Assembly: GCF_023516595.1 (NCBI RefSeq)
Contig: NZ_JAMGBG010000083.1
Location: forward strand, 1-64,000
Reading direction: 5' to 3'
Source: Streptomyces neyagawaensis
Lineage (GTDB): Bacteria > Actinomycetota > Actinomycetes > Streptomycetales > Streptomycetaceae
Length of the DNA: 64,000 bases
Shown: positions 16,832-26,160 of the stretch, piece after piece
Layout of the letters: each line of letters opens with the position of its first letter
How positions within the stretch are numbered: the stretch's first letter is position 1
Program-made: the position numbers and the translations under genes
The notes under the pieces: model-generated
What the model was told of the DNA's origin: nothing
Databases searched by the model: none
Seen by the model: only the letters and a program-made list of their open reading frames with translations

Positions 16832-17881
16832 ATGCCCAACGCCAGCGCCGCTCACCTCACCCGCCGTGGCATCCTCGCCGCCGGTGGCGCACTCGGTCTC
16901 GGTGCCGTGCTCGCCGCCTGCGGAGACGACAAGGCGAGCGGTGGCGCCGGCTCCGGCAAGGAGACGGCTGCCGCCAAGTCGGGCCCCTGGACGTTCAAGG
17001 ACGACCGCAAGGAGACCGTCAAGCTCGACAAGACCCCGGCGAACATCGTCGCGTTCGTGGGTGTCGCCGCCGCGCTGCACGACTACGGCATCGGCGTGAA
17101 GGGGGTCTTCGGCCCGACCAAGCTGCAGAACGGCAAGGCCGACGTCCAGGCCGGCGACCTCGACATCAGCAAGGTCACCGTCGTCGGCAACATCTGGGAC
17201 GAGTTCAGCGTCGAGAAGTACGCGGCCCTCTCGCCCGACGTCCTCATCACCACGATGTTCGACGACGCGGGCACCCTCTGGTACGTGCCCGAGGCGTCCA
17301 AGGACAAGATCGCCAAGCTCGCCCCGAGCGTCGGCATCTCCGTGTACGACCGCCAGATGACCGAGCCGCTCCAGCGGGTCTACGAGCTGGCCGAGTCGCT
17401 GGGCGCGGACGTCACGTCGGAGAAGGTCACCGCGGCGAAGAAGCGGTTCGAGGACGCCGCCGCCCGGCTGCGCGCGGCCACCAAGGCCAAGCCGGACATC
17501 AAGGTGCTGGCCGGTTCCGCCAGCCAGGACATCTTCTACGTGTCCGGCTCGAACCTCTCCATCGACCTGGAGTACTTCAAGGCCCTCGGCGTGAACTTCG
17601 TCGAGCCGAGCGCCGAGGCGCTGAAGGCCAGCGGCGGCTGGTTCGAGAACCTCAGCTGGGAGAACGTCGACAAGTACGACGCGGACGTCATCATCATGGA
17701 CAACCGCACGTCGGCGATCCAGCCGGACGCGATCGAAGAGGCGACCTGGAAGAAGCTGCCCGCGGTCAAGGCCGGTCAGGTCATCGGGCGCAACCCCGAG
17801 CCGATCCTGTCCTACGACAAGTGCGCGCCGCTTCTGGAGGAGCTGGCCGAGGCGATCGAGAAGGCGAAGAAGGTCCGTTGA
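16832..17881 (+). CDS. desE: Ferrioxamine-binding lipoprotein
   Basis: A 349-aa ABC-type siderophore substrate-binding protein. The N-terminus has a Tat-like RRGILAAGGALGLGAVLAAC with the lipobox cysteine at ~30, then a Gly/Lys-rich tether and a two-lobed periplasmic-binding (FhuD/BtuF-like) domain. It would capture ferrioxamines at the outer membrane face for an ABC permease encoded elsewhere. The iron box upstream and the siderophore reductase and desABCD downstream match the conserved streptomycete des locus. No permease or ATPase gene is present in the window. Confidence 0.93.
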   Translation: MPNASAAHLTRRGILAAGGALGLGAVLAACGDDKASGGAGSGKETAAAKSGPWTFKDDRKETVKLDKTPANIVAFVGVAAALHDYGIGVKGVFGPTKLQNGKADVQAGDLDISKVTVVGNIWDEFSVEKYAALSPDVLITTMFDDAGTLWYVPEASKDKIAKLAPSVGISVYDRQMTEPLQRVYELAESLGADVTSEKVTAAKKRFEDAAARLRAATKAKPDIKVLAGSASQDIFYVSGSNLSIDLEYFKALGVNFVEPSAEALKASGGWFENLSWENVDKYDADVIIMDNRTSAIQPDAIEEATWKKLPAVKAGQVIGRNPEPILSYDKCAPLLEELAEAIEKAKKVR

Positions 17882-17887
17882 GGCCTT

Positions 17888-17980
17888 GACCGTGGGTGAG
17901 CCGCGCGTCCGGCTGTGGCGTCGCGCACACGCGGCGGCGCCGCACATATCAACACCCCGCGCCCCTGACCATGCTGGGCG
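17888..17980. repeat. Dispersed intergenic repeat, copy 1
   Basis: A segment reading roughly CGGCTGTGGCGTCGCGCAC, then ACGCGGCGGCGCCGCACA, then CCCCGCGCCCCTGA. It shares its blocks with the segment at 24185-24280 after desD. Such GC-rich blocks recur between Streptomyces genes, often near transcript ends. Here it lies between desE and the reductase gene and can fold around GCGGCGGCGCCGC. Confidence 0.55.
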
Positions 17981-18026
17981 CGACCTCTTGCACAGCCGCA
18001 CCCTGACCCCGACTCAGGAGCTATCG

Positions 18027-18884
18027 ATGACGACGGCCGTAGCCGCCCCCTTCCGTTTCTTCTCCCTTCAGGTCGTGCGGACGGAGCGGCTGGGGCCGTC
18101 TCTGGTGCGCGTCTCCTTCGGTGGGGACGACCTGCGGTTCTTCCTGTCGGACGGGAGGGACCAGTCGCTGTCGCTGTTCCTGCCGCAGCCGGGGCAGGAC
18201 GTGCCGGCTGTGCCGTACGAGCTGGGCGACGGCTGGTGGCAGGCGTGGCGGGAACTGCCGGACGACGTGCGGGCGGTGATGCGCTCGTACACGCTGCGCG
18301 GGCTGCGGACCGACGTGCGCGGGGAGACCGTCGAGATCGACATCGACTTCGTGCTGCACGGGGTGGAGCCGGGGGCCGCCGTGCCCGCCGGGCCCGCGTC
18401 GCGGTGGGCGTCGCGGGCGTCGGCCGGGGACCGGGTCGTGCTGCTCGGGCCGGCGATCGCCGACAACCGGGCGATCCGGTTCCGGCCGCCGGCCGACACC
18501 GATCTGATGGTGATCTGGGGGGACGAGACGGCGCTGCCCGCCGCCTCGGCGATCCTGGAGTCGCTGCCCGCCGGGATGCCGGCACGGGTCTGGCTGGAGG
18601 TCCACCACGCGGGGGACATCCAGGACCTGTCCACCGAGGCCGACGCCGAGATCACCTGGCTGGTGCGCGGCGAGGGCGCACCGACCGCGCTGGACGCCGT
18701 CCGTGCCGCCCCTCTGCCGCCCGGCCGGCTTCCGTACGCGTGGATCGCCGGTGAGTCCGGCCGGGTCAAGGAACTGCGCCGGCATCTCGTGCGGGAGCGC
18801 GGGATCGACAAGCGGCGCGTGACCTTCGTCGGGTACTGGCGTGAGGGTCTGACGGAGGAACAGCTGCGCGAGCGCGGCGAATAG
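18027..18884 (+). CDS. Siderophore-interacting protein (ferric-siderophore reductase)
   Basis: A 285-aa FAD-dependent SIP-family protein (ViuB/YqjH type), proposed to release iron from imported ferrioxamine in the cytoplasm. The FAD-binding half has MRSYTLRGLR (the RxYT motif), and the C-terminal NAD(P)H half has WGDETALPAA and ends VTFVGYWREG. ATG 18027 has CAGGAG 6 nt upstream; the frame is open further upstream only through the repeat. In related genomes this gene lies between desE and desA, as here. A second, iron-box-controlled paralogue lies at 35.0-35.8 kb. Confidence 0.92.
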   Translation: MTTAVAAPFRFFSLQVVRTERLGPSLVRVSFGGDDLRFFLSDGRDQSLSLFLPQPGQDVPAVPYELGDGWWQAWRELPDDVRAVMRSYTLRGLRTDVRGETVEIDIDFVLHGVEPGAAVPAGPASRWASRASAGDRVVLLGPAIADNRAIRFRPPADTDLMVIWGDETALPAASAILESLPAGMPARVWLEVHHAGDIQDLSTEADAEITWLVRGEGAPTALDAVRAAPLPPGRLPYAWIAGESGRVKELRRHLVRERGIDKRRVTFVGYWREGLTEEQLRERGE

Positions 18885-18917
18885 GGCGCTCGTCGGGCCA
18901 ACTGCCCCTGACGCCCC

Positions 18918-18942
18918 CGTGACTGACGTGATGACAGTCACG
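18918..18942 (+). terminator. Hairpin after the desE-reductase transcript
   Basis: CGTGACTG / CAGTCACG, perfect 8-bp arms around a 9-nt loop, between the reductase stop and the desA iron box. The position suits a terminator isolating desABCD, although the stem is modest. Confidence 0.5.
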
Positions 18943-18969
18943 GAAGAGGCATGACCTCTCTCAACTTAG

Positions 18970-18988
18970 TTAGGTTAGGCTTACCTAA
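18970..18988. promoter_or_regulatory. Iron box upstream of desABCD
   Basis: TTAGGTTAGGCTTACCTAA is a near-perfect 19-bp IdeR/DmdR box, 77 bp before desA. It should make the whole desABCD operon repressed by iron. Confidence 0.93.
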
Positions 18989-19065
18989 ATTGAATCCGGG
19001 ATTACGTACCCCACTCCTCTCATCTCTCCGTCCCACCCGGACCGCCCCGCTCGGAGGACCTTCCC

Positions 19066-20535
19066 ATGCGCTCGCACCTGCTCAATGACACGACCGCGGA
19101 GCGGTACTGCCGCACCGTGACCGAAGGCGTGGAGCGGGTGGCGGCCAAACTCGCCACCACCGACCGGCCGTTCACCGGTGTCGGCGTCGACGCCCTCGCT
19201 CCCGTCATCGAGGGGATCGACCTCGACAAGCCGCTGCACGACACGGCCGCCGTCCTCGACGAGCTGGAGGACGTGTACCTCCGGGACGCGATCTACTTCC
19301 ACCACCCCCGCTACCTCGCCCACCTCAACTGCCCGGTCGTCATCCCGGCCGTGCTCGGCGAGGCCGTCCTGTCCGCCGTCAACTCCTCGCTGGACACCTG
19401 GGACCAGTCCGCGGGCGGCACCCTGATCGAGCGGAAACTCATCGACTGGACCAACGAGCGCGTCGGCTTCGGCCCCGCCGCCGACGGCGTGTTCACCTCC
19501 GGCGGCTCGCAGTCCAACCTCCAGGCCCTGCTCCTCGCCCGGGAGGAGGCGAAGCCGGGGCCCGGCGGGTGGCAAGGGCCCGCCGACAACGCCCGACTGC
19601 GGATCTTCGCCTCCGAGGTCAGCCACTTCAGCGTGAAGAAGTCCGCGAAACTGCTGGGCCTCGGGCAGGACGCGGTCGTCTCCGTCCCGGTCGACGCCGA
19701 CAAGCGGATGCAGACCATGGCGCTCGCCCGTGAGCTGGAGCGCTGCAAGGCCGACGGCCTCGTCCCCATGGCCGTCGTCGCCACCGCCGGCACCACCGAC
19801 TTCGGGTCCATAGACCCGCTGCCCGAGACAGCCGAGCTGTGCGAACAGTACGGGGCGTGGATGCACGTCGACGCCGCCTACGGCTGCGGACTGCTCGTCT
19901 CCCGCAAGCGGCGCGCCCTGCTCGACGGGATCGAGCGCGCCGACTCGGTCACCGTCGACTTCCACAAGTCCTTCTTCCAGCCGGTGAGTTCGTCCGCCGT
20001 CCTGGTCCGGGACGGGGCGACCCTGCGCCACGCCACCTACCACGCGGAATACCTGAACCCGCGCCGCATGGTCACCGAGCGCATCCCCAACCAGGTCGAC
20101 AAGTCCCTCCAGACCACCCGCCGCTTCGACGCGCTGAAGCTGTGGATGACGCTGCGCACGATGGGCGCCGACGGCGTCGGGCAGCTCTTCGACGAGGTGT
20201 GCGACCTGGCGGAGGAGGGCTGGAGGCTGCTCGCCGCCGACCCGCGCTACGACGTGGTCGTGGAGCCCCGGCTGTCGACGCTGGTCTACCGCTACATCCC
20301 CGAGGCCGTCACCGACCCGGCCGAGATCGACCGCGCCAACCTGTACGCCCGCAAGGCCCTGTTCGCCTCCGGCGACGCCGTGGTCGCGGGCACCAAGGTG
20401 GGCGGCCGCCACTACCTGAAGTTCACCCTGCTCAACCCCGAGACCACGGTCGCCGACATCGCCGCCGTGCTCGATCTGATCGCCGGCCACGCCGAGCAGT
20501 ACCTGGGAGAATCCCTTGACCGCGTCGCTTCCTGA
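19066..20535 (+). CDS. desA: Lysine decarboxylase of desferrioxamine synthesis
   Basis: A 489-aa PLP-dependent group II decarboxylase converting lysine to cadaverine, the first step of desferrioxamine synthesis. Conserved features are the SGGSQSNLQALL cofactor-binding stretch, HVDAAYGCG, and the Schiff-base lysine in VTVDFHKSFFQP. First gene of the four-gene operon under the iron box. GGAGGACC precedes the ATG. Its end overlaps desB by 20 bp, which indicates coupling. Confidence 0.96.
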   Translation: MRSHLLNDTTAERYCRTVTEGVERVAAKLATTDRPFTGVGVDALAPVIEGIDLDKPLHDTAAVLDELEDVYLRDAIYFHHPRYLAHLNCPVVIPAVLGEAVLSAVNSSLDTWDQSAGGTLIERKLIDWTNERVGFGPAADGVFTSGGSQSNLQALLLAREEAKPGPGGWQGPADNARLRIFASEVSHFSVKKSAKLLGLGQDAVVSVPVDADKRMQTMALARELERCKADGLVPMAVVATAGTTDFGSIDPLPETAELCEQYGAWMHVDAAYGCGLLVSRKRRALLDGIERADSVTVDFHKSFFQPVSSSAVLVRDGATLRHATYHAEYLNPRRMVTERIPNQVDKSLQTTRRFDALKLWMTLRTMGADGVGQLFDEVCDLAEEGWRLLAADPRYDVVVEPRLSTLVYRYIPEAVTDPAEIDRANLYARKALFASGDAVVAGTKVGGRHYLKFTLLNPETTVADIAAVLDLIAGHAEQYLGESLDRVAS

Positions 20536-21805
20536 ATCCGCCGTGCACGTCCACGACTTCATCGGCATCGGACTGGGACCCTTCAACCTCGGCCTGGCCT
20601 GCCTCACCGAGCCGATCGCCGAGCTCGACGGGATCTTCCTGGACGCGAAGCCGCACTTCGAGTGGCACTCGGGGATGTTCCTCGACGGCGCCCACCTCCA
20701 GACCCCGTTCATGTCGGACCTGGTCACCCTCGCCGACCCGACGTCGCCGTACTCCTTCCTCAACTACCTGAAGGACTCCGGCCGGCTGTACTCGTTCTAC
20801 ATCCGCGAGAACTTCTACCCCCTGCGCGTCGAGTACGACGACTACTGCCGCTGGGCCGCGAACCGGCTGACCAACGTCCGCTTCGGCACGACGGTCACCG
20901 AGGTGACGTACGAGGACGACGTGTACGCCGTGCGGACGGCCGGCGGGGACGTCCTGCGCGCCCGACGGCTGGTCCTCGGCACCGGCACCGTCCCCTACCT
21001 CCCCGGGGCGTGCGAGGGCCTGGGCGGCGACTTCTTCCACAACGCCCAGTACATGCACCGCAAGGCGGAGCTGCTGAAGAAGAAGTCGATCACGATCGTC
21101 GGCAGCGGCCAGAGCGCCGCGGAGATCTACCACGAGCTGCTGTCCGAGATCGACGTCCACGGCTACCAGCTCAACTGGGTCACCCGCTCCCCGCGGTTCT
21201 TCCCCCTCGAATACACCAAGCTGACGCTGGAGATGACGTCACCGGACTACATCGACTACTTCCGCGCGCTGCCCGAGGAGACCCGCTACCGGCTGGAGAA
21301 GCAGCAGAAGGGCCTGTTCAAGGGCATCAACTCGGAGCTGATCGACTCCATCTTCGACCTGCTCTACCAGAAGAACGTGACCGCCGGCGGCCGCCCGGTC
21401 CCGACCCGGCTGCTCACCAACTCGTCCCTGAACAGCGCCACCCACGAGGCCGGGCGGTACACGCTCGGCTTCCGCCAGGACGAGCAGGGCAAGGACTTCG
21501 AGATCGAGACCGAGGGCCTGGTCCTGGCCACCGGCTACCACTACCGGCCGCCGGCGTTCCTCACCCCGATCCGCGACCGGCTCGTCTTCGACGGCCACGG
21601 CCGCTTCGACGTGGCCCGCAACTACGCCGTCGACACCACCGGCCGCGGGATCTTCCTGCAGAACGCGGGCGTCCACACCCACAGCGTCACCTCACCCGAC
21701 CTGGGCATGGGCGCGTACCGCAACGCGTCCATCATCCGCGAGCTGCTGGGCACCGAGTACTACCCGGTCGAGAAGTCCATCGCCTTCCAGGAGTTCGCCG
21801 TATGA
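20516..21805 (+). CDS. desB: Cadaverine N-monooxygenase
   Basis: A 429-aa FAD/NADPH-dependent N-hydroxylating monooxygenase (lysine/ornithine N-oxygenase family) that makes N-hydroxycadaverine. FAD motif GIGLGPFNLGLA near residue 18, NADPH motif GSGQSAAEIYHE near 200, and the C-terminal ATGYHYRPP. It starts with TTG inside desA; GGGAG is about 5-6 nt upstream, and the conserved N-terminus begins soon after. It is followed by desC with a 4-bp overlap. Confidence 0.95.
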   Translation: MTASLPESAVHVHDFIGIGLGPFNLGLACLTEPIAELDGIFLDAKPHFEWHSGMFLDGAHLQTPFMSDLVTLADPTSPYSFLNYLKDSGRLYSFYIRENFYPLRVEYDDYCRWAANRLTNVRFGTTVTEVTYEDDVYAVRTAGGDVLRARRLVLGTGTVPYLPGACEGLGGDFFHNAQYMHRKAELLKKKSITIVGSGQSAAEIYHELLSEIDVHGYQLNWVTRSPRFFPLEYTKLTLEMTSPDYIDYFRALPEETRYRLEKQQKGLFKGINSELIDSIFDLLYQKNVTAGGRPVPTRLLTNSSLNSATHEAGRYTLGFRQDEQGKDFEIETEGLVLATGYHYRPPAFLTPIRDRLVFDGHGRFDVARNYAVDTTGRGIFLQNAGVHTHSVTSPDLGMGAYRNASIIRELLGTEYYPVEKSIAFQEFAV

Positions 21806-22347
21806 CCTTCACCTTCCGTCCCCTGGACCCGCTGAAGGACGCCGAGCTGCTGCACCGCTGGGTCACGCACCCCAAGGCCGCGTACTGGATGATGCAGGAC
21901 GCCCGGCCGGCGGACGTCGAGCGCGCCTACAGGGAGATCGCGGCCGACCCGCACCATCACGCCTTTCTGGGCCTGCGCGACGGCGAGCCCGCGTTCCTCA
22001 TGGAGAAGTACGACCCTGCGCACCGCGAGCTGGTGGGCCTGTACGAGCCGGAGCCCGGCGATGTCGGCATGCACTTCCTGGTGCCGCCGACGGACACCCC
22101 CGTACACGGGTTCACCCGATCCGTGATCACCGCCGTGATGGCGCACCTCTTCGAGGACCCGGCCACCCGCCGTGTCGTCGTCGAGCCGGACGTGTCCAAC
22201 ACCGCGGTGCACGCGCTCAACGCGTTCGTCGGTTTCGTCCCCGACCGCGAGATCGACAAGCCGGAGAAGCGCGCCCTGCTCAGCTTCTGCACGCGCGAGC
22301 AGTTCCTCGCCCGTCACCGCCTCGCCGCCCGAGGAGTCCCCGTATGA
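21802..22347 (+). CDS. desC: N-hydroxycadaverine acyltransferase
   Basis: A 181-aa GNAT-fold (AlcB/IucB-like) acyltransferase that attaches succinyl or acetyl from CoA to N-hydroxycadaverine, giving the hydroxamate units of desferrioxamines E and B. Motifs: HRWVTHPKAAYWMMQD at the N-terminus and RRVVVEPDVSNTAVHALN in the CoA-binding region. Both ends lie in ATGA overlaps with desB and desD. Confidence 0.95.
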   Translation: MTFTFRPLDPLKDAELLHRWVTHPKAAYWMMQDARPADVERAYREIAADPHHHAFLGLRDGEPAFLMEKYDPAHRELVGLYEPEPGDVGMHFLVPPTDTPVHGFTRSVITAVMAHLFEDPATRRVVVEPDVSNTAVHALNAFVGFVPDREIDKPEKRALLSFCTREQFLARHRLAARGVPV

Positions 22348-24116
22348 CCCCGTCCGATGCCGTGGCGCATCTGTCCCCCCACCGCTGGGCACGGGCCAAC
22401 CGCCTGCTCATCCGCAAGGCCCTCGCCGAGTTCGCCCATGAGCGGCTCATCACTCCGGAGGCCACCGCCGACGGCCGCTTCGAGGTCCGCGGCGACGACG
22501 GTCGGACCCGCTACGGGTTCACCGCGCGGCGCTACGCCCTCGACCACTGGCAGGTCGACGCCGACTCGATCACCCGTCACCGGAACGGCGTCGACCTCCC
22601 CCTCGCCGCCCTGGACTTCTTCATCGAACTGAAGGACTCCCTGGGGCTGAGCGACGAGATCCTCCCGGTCTACCTCGAGGAGATCTCCTCCACCCTCTCC
22701 GGCACCTGCTACAAGCTGACCAAACCGCAGATCCCGGTCACCGAGCTGGTGGACGCCGGCTTCCAGGCCATCGAGACCGGGATGACCGAGGGCCACCCCT
22801 GCTTCGTCGCCAACAACGGCCGCCTCGGCTTCGGTGTCCACGAGTACCTGGCCTACGCCCCCGAGACGGCGAGCCCGGTCCGCCTGGTCTGGCTGGCCGC
22901 GCACCGTTCGCGGGCGGCGTTCACGGCGGGCGTCGGCATCGAGTACGAGGCGTTCCTGCGGGACGAGCTGGGCGCGGAGACCGTCGCCCGCTTCACCTCC
23001 GTCCTCACCGACCTGGAACTCGACCCGGCCGACTACCTCTTCATCCCGGTCCACCCCTGGCAGTGGTGGAACAAGCTCTCCGTCACCTTCGCCGCCGAGG
23101 TCGCCCAGCGGCACCTCGTGCTGCTCGGCGAGGGCGACGACGAGTACCTGGCCCAGCAGTCCATCCGGACCTTCTTCAACAGCTCCAGCCCGGAGAAGCA
23201 CTACGTCAAGACGGCCCTGTCGGTCCTCAACATGGGCTTCATGCGGGGCCTTTCGGCGGCGTACATGGAGGCGACCCCGGCGATCAACGACTGGCTGGCC
23301 GCCCTCATCGAGAACGACCCGGTGCTGAAGTCGACGGGCCTGTCGATCATCCGCGAGCGGGCCGCCGTCGGCTACCGGCACCTGGAGTACGAGGCCGCCA
23401 CCGACCGGTACTCCCCGTACCGCAAGATGCTGGCCGCGCTGTGGCGGGAGAGCCCCGTCTCCGGGCTCCAGGAGGGCGAGTCGCTGGCGACGATGGCCTC
23501 CCTGCTCCATGTCGACCATGAGGGCAACGGCTTCGCGGCGGCCCTGATCGCCCGTTCGGGCCTCACCCCGACGGAGTGGCTGCGCCGCTATCTGACGGCG
23601 TACCTCACCCCGCTCCTGCACAGCTTCTACGCCTACGACCTGGTGTTCATGCCGCACGGCGAGAACGTCATCCTGGTCCTGAAGGACGGCGTGGTCGAGC
23701 GGGCGATCTACAAGGACATCGCCGAGGAGATCGCGGTCATGGACCCGCAGGCGGTCCTCCCGCCGACGGTCGAGCGGCTGCGCGTGGACGTCCCCGACGA
23801 CAAGAAACTCCTGTCGATCTTCACGGACGTCTTCGACTGCTTCTTCCGCTTCCTCGCCGCCCAGCTCGCCGAGGAGGGCGTGCTGGAGGAGGAGGACTTC
23901 TGGCGGACGGTCGCCGAGACGGTCCGCGACCACCAGCGGGCGCTGCCGGAACTCGCCGACAGGTTCGCCCAGTACGACATGTTCGCCCCCGAGTTCGCGC
24001 TGTCCTGCCTCAACCGCCTTCAACTGCGCGACAACCGCCAGATGGTCGACCTGTCGGACCCGGCGGGCGCGCTACAGCTGGTCGGCGACCTGAAGAACCC
24101 GATAGCGGGCCGTTAG
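22344..24116 (+). CDS. desD: Desferrioxamine synthetase (NIS synthetase)
   Basis: A 590-aa NRPS-independent siderophore synthetase (IucA/IucC family). It adenylates and joins hydroxysuccinylcadaverine units into desferrioxamine E/B. Family signatures include HPWQWWNKLSV, SIRTFFNSSSPEKHYVKT in the ATP-binding region, and HGENVILVLKDG in the FhuF-like C-terminal domain. Last gene of the operon, followed 25 bp later by a strong hairpin. Confidence 0.96.
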   Translation: MTPSDAVAHLSPHRWARANRLLIRKALAEFAHERLITPEATADGRFEVRGDDGRTRYGFTARRYALDHWQVDADSITRHRNGVDLPLAALDFFIELKDSLGLSDEILPVYLEEISSTLSGTCYKLTKPQIPVTELVDAGFQAIETGMTEGHPCFVANNGRLGFGVHEYLAYAPETASPVRLVWLAAHRSRAAFTAGVGIEYEAFLRDELGAETVARFTSVLTDLELDPADYLFIPVHPWQWWNKLSVTFAAEVAQRHLVLLGEGDDEYLAQQSIRTFFNSSSPEKHYVKTALSVLNMGFMRGLSAAYMEATPAINDWLAALIENDPVLKSTGLSIIRERAAVGYRHLEYEAATDRYSPYRKMLAALWRESPVSGLQEGESLATMASLLHVDHEGNGFAAALIARSGLTPTEWLRRYLTAYLTPLLHSFYAYDLVFMPHGENVILVLKDGVVERAIYKDIAEEIAVMDPQAVLPPTVERLRVDVPDDKKLLSIFTDVFDCFFRFLAAQLAEEGVLEEEDFWRTVAETVRDHQRALPELADRFAQYDMFAPEFALSCLNRLQLRDNRQMVDLSDPAGALQLVGDLKNPIAGR

Positions 24117-24140
24117 CCCCCGGTACACACCCCAGGAGCA

Positions 24141-24179
24141 GACGGGCACCTCGGAGTACGGTCCTCCGAGGTGCCCGTC
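24141..24179 (+). terminator. Terminator of desABCD
   Basis: Perfect 16-bp inverted repeat GACGGGCACCTCGGAG / CTCCGAGGTGCCCGTC around a 7-nt loop, shortly after the desD stop. Confidence 0.9.
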
Positions 24180-24184
24180 GCGTC

Positions 24185-24410
24185 GTGCCGAGGCATGCGG
24201 GTGCGGCTGGGTGGGGGCTGGTCGCGCCCACGCGGCGGAGCCGCATGTGTCACGGCCCCGCGCCCCTGGAGGGACGGGCCTGGCGGCCCGGCCTTCATCG
24301 GGTGTCGCCGTTGCGATCGGATGGGCGCCCCTGAAAAGCACGGGGCGCAGCCCCGGTCGCTTTTCAGGGGCGCGGGGAACTGCGCGAGCAACCACATACC
24401 ACCCGCACCC
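24185..24410. repeat. Dispersed repeat copy 2 plus hairpin element
   Basis: 24185-24280 repeats the blocks seen at 17888-17980 (GGTCGCGCCCACGCGGCGG, GCCGCATG, CCCCGCGCCCCTGG). Next, 24325-24373 holds a perfect 15-bp inverted repeat GCGCCCCTGAAAAGC / GCTTTTCAGGGGCGC, followed by GGGGAACTGCGCGAGCAACC. These blocks are common in Streptomyces intergenic regions. The hairpin lies downstream of the hexosaminidase stop on the minus strand and could end that transcript. Confidence 0.6.
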
Positions 24411-24436
24411 GCCGACGAGACCCGAACCCCCGAGCA

Positions 24437-26062
24437 CTACCGCGCGCCCGGCCCACCCCACGGCACCTGTGGCGACCGGTAATACCCAATCCCGCGCGCC
24501 TCCCACCGCGGCCCCTGCGCGGCAAGCCGCACCCGGTAGTCACCCCAGTCGTGCGTGGACGCCGGTGACCAGCCCAGCTCGGCGACGCCCGGCAGCCTCG
24601 GGAACACCATGTGATCCATGTCGGCCGGCGTCACGATCGTCTCCGTCCACAGCGGCGCCTCGACCCCCCGCACCGCGGACTCCGGCACCCCCGCCCCCGC
24701 CAGATAGGCGCCCGGATCCCAGTCGTAGGACCGCCGCACCTCCACGTATCCCGCCCAGTCGAGCCCCAGCCGCGTGTCCTTGTCGTACTTCATGTCGAGG
24801 TAGATCCGGTCGGCCGGCGACAGGACGATCCCCGTGCCGTTGCGCGCGGCGGCCGCGACCCGCTCCTTCTCCTCCGGCTCGGTGCCGTCGAGGCCCCAGT
24901 ACTGGGCGAGCGCGCCCCGCGCCGGTGTCGCGCCGGTGAGCTGGTGCCAGCCGACGACCGTCTTGCCGTACCGGGCGACGACCGGCTGCACCCGGTCCAT
25001 GAACGTCACGTAGTCCGCGTGGCTGGTGGAGTGCGCCTCGTCGCCGCCGATGTGGAGGTACCGGCCGGGCGTGAGCGCGGCCAGCTCCCGTACGACGTCG
25101 TCCACGAAGTCGTACGTCACGTCCTTGTCGACGCACAGCGAGCTGAAGCCGACGTCGGTGCCGGTGTAGAGCGGGGGCGCGACGCCGTCGCAGTTCAGCT
25201 CGGCGTAGGAGGCGAGGGCCGCGTTGGTGTGGCCGGGCATGTCGATCTCGGGGACGACCTCCAGGTGGCGGGAGGCCGCGTACCGGACGATCTCCCGGTA
25301 GTCGGCCTTCGTGTAGTACCCGCCGGGGCCGCCGCCGACCTGGGTGGAGCCACCGTGGGCGGCGAGCCGCGGCCAGGAGTCGACGGCGATGCGCCAGCCC
25401 TGGTCGTCGGAGAGGTGCAGATGCAGCTTGTTGAACTTGTAGAGCGCCAGCTGGTCGACATACCGCTTGACCTGGTCGACGGTGAAGAAGTGCCGGGACA
25501 CGTCGAGCATGGCCCCGCGCCAGCCGTAGCGCGGCACGTCCTCGACGGTGCCGCCGGCGACCGTCCAGGGCCCCGGCTGCACGGAGTCCTTCTCGACCGC
25601 CGGGGGCAGCAGTTGGCGCAGGGTCTGCACCCCGTGGAAGAGGCCGGCGGCCGTGCGGGCGGTGATCGTGACGCCGGAGCGGGCGCTGCGCAGCCGGTAT
25701 CCCTCCTGCCCGAGCGCCCGCTCGTGCGCGGCCAACCGCAGCCGGACATCGCCTCCTTCGCCCCTCGCCCGGTCCGTCACGGGCAGCCGGTAGCCGGTCG
25801 ACGGCCGCAGGACGCCCGCCAGGTACTCCCCCACCCGCCGCGCCCCGGGGCCGCCGTCCACGACGACGCGTGCGCCGCTCGTCAGCCGGTACGGCGTTCC
25901 CCCGGCCTCGACCCGGGCGGGGGCCGGGATCACCTGCCCGAGGGGGACCGTGGTGACGTCGGCGTTCTCGGACACGGGCGCGGCTCCCACGGCGAAGATC
26001 CCGGACACCACGAGCAGCAGCGCACCGAGTAGACGAGTCGATCTGTGGCGCGGTCTCACCAC
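24437..26062 (-). CDS. Secreted beta-N-acetylhexosaminidase (GH20)
   Basis: A 541-aa exported GH20 enzyme that removes terminal GlcNAc from chitin oligomers or peptidoglycan fragments. A signal peptide (RPRHRSTRLLGALLLVVSG...) is followed by the GH20b domain (~35-160) and the catalytic barrel with WRGAMLDVSRHF, DDQGWRI and HIGGDEAH, where the Asp-Glu pair gives substrate-assisted catalysis. GTG 26062 follows GGGAGG by 6 nt; the longer frame to 26107 has no such site. Convergent with desD and divergent from the DUF4429 gene. Confidence 0.92.
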   Translation of the reverse strand: MVRPRHRSTRLLGALLLVVSGIFAVGAAPVSENADVTTVPLGQVIPAPARVEAGGTPYRLTSGARVVVDGGPGARRVGEYLAGVLRPSTGYRLPVTDRARGEGGDVRLRLAAHERALGQEGYRLRSARSGVTITARTAAGLFHGVQTLRQLLPPAVEKDSVQPGPWTVAGGTVEDVPRYGWRGAMLDVSRHFFTVDQVKRYVDQLALYKFNKLHLHLSDDQGWRIAVDSWPRLAAHGGSTQVGGGPGGYYTKADYREIVRYAASRHLEVVPEIDMPGHTNAALASYAELNCDGVAPPLYTGTDVGFSSLCVDKDVTYDFVDDVVRELAALTPGRYLHIGGDEAHSTSHADYVTFMDRVQPVVARYGKTVVGWHQLTGATPARGALAQYWGLDGTEPEEKERVAAAARNGTGIVLSPADRIYLDMKYDKDTRLGLDWAGYVEVRRSYDWDPGAYLAGAGVPESAVRGVEAPLWTETIVTPADMDHMVFPRLPGVAELGWSPASTHDWGDYRVRLAAQGPRWEARGIGYYRSPQVPWGGPGAR

Positions 26063-26160
26063 GTGCTCCCTCCCACAACCGAACGGACGACACCACCATC
26101 CCCGCAATGGGCCGCTAGGTCTAGACCACCTCGGTGCCGGGCCGGTGAAAGAATCCCCCC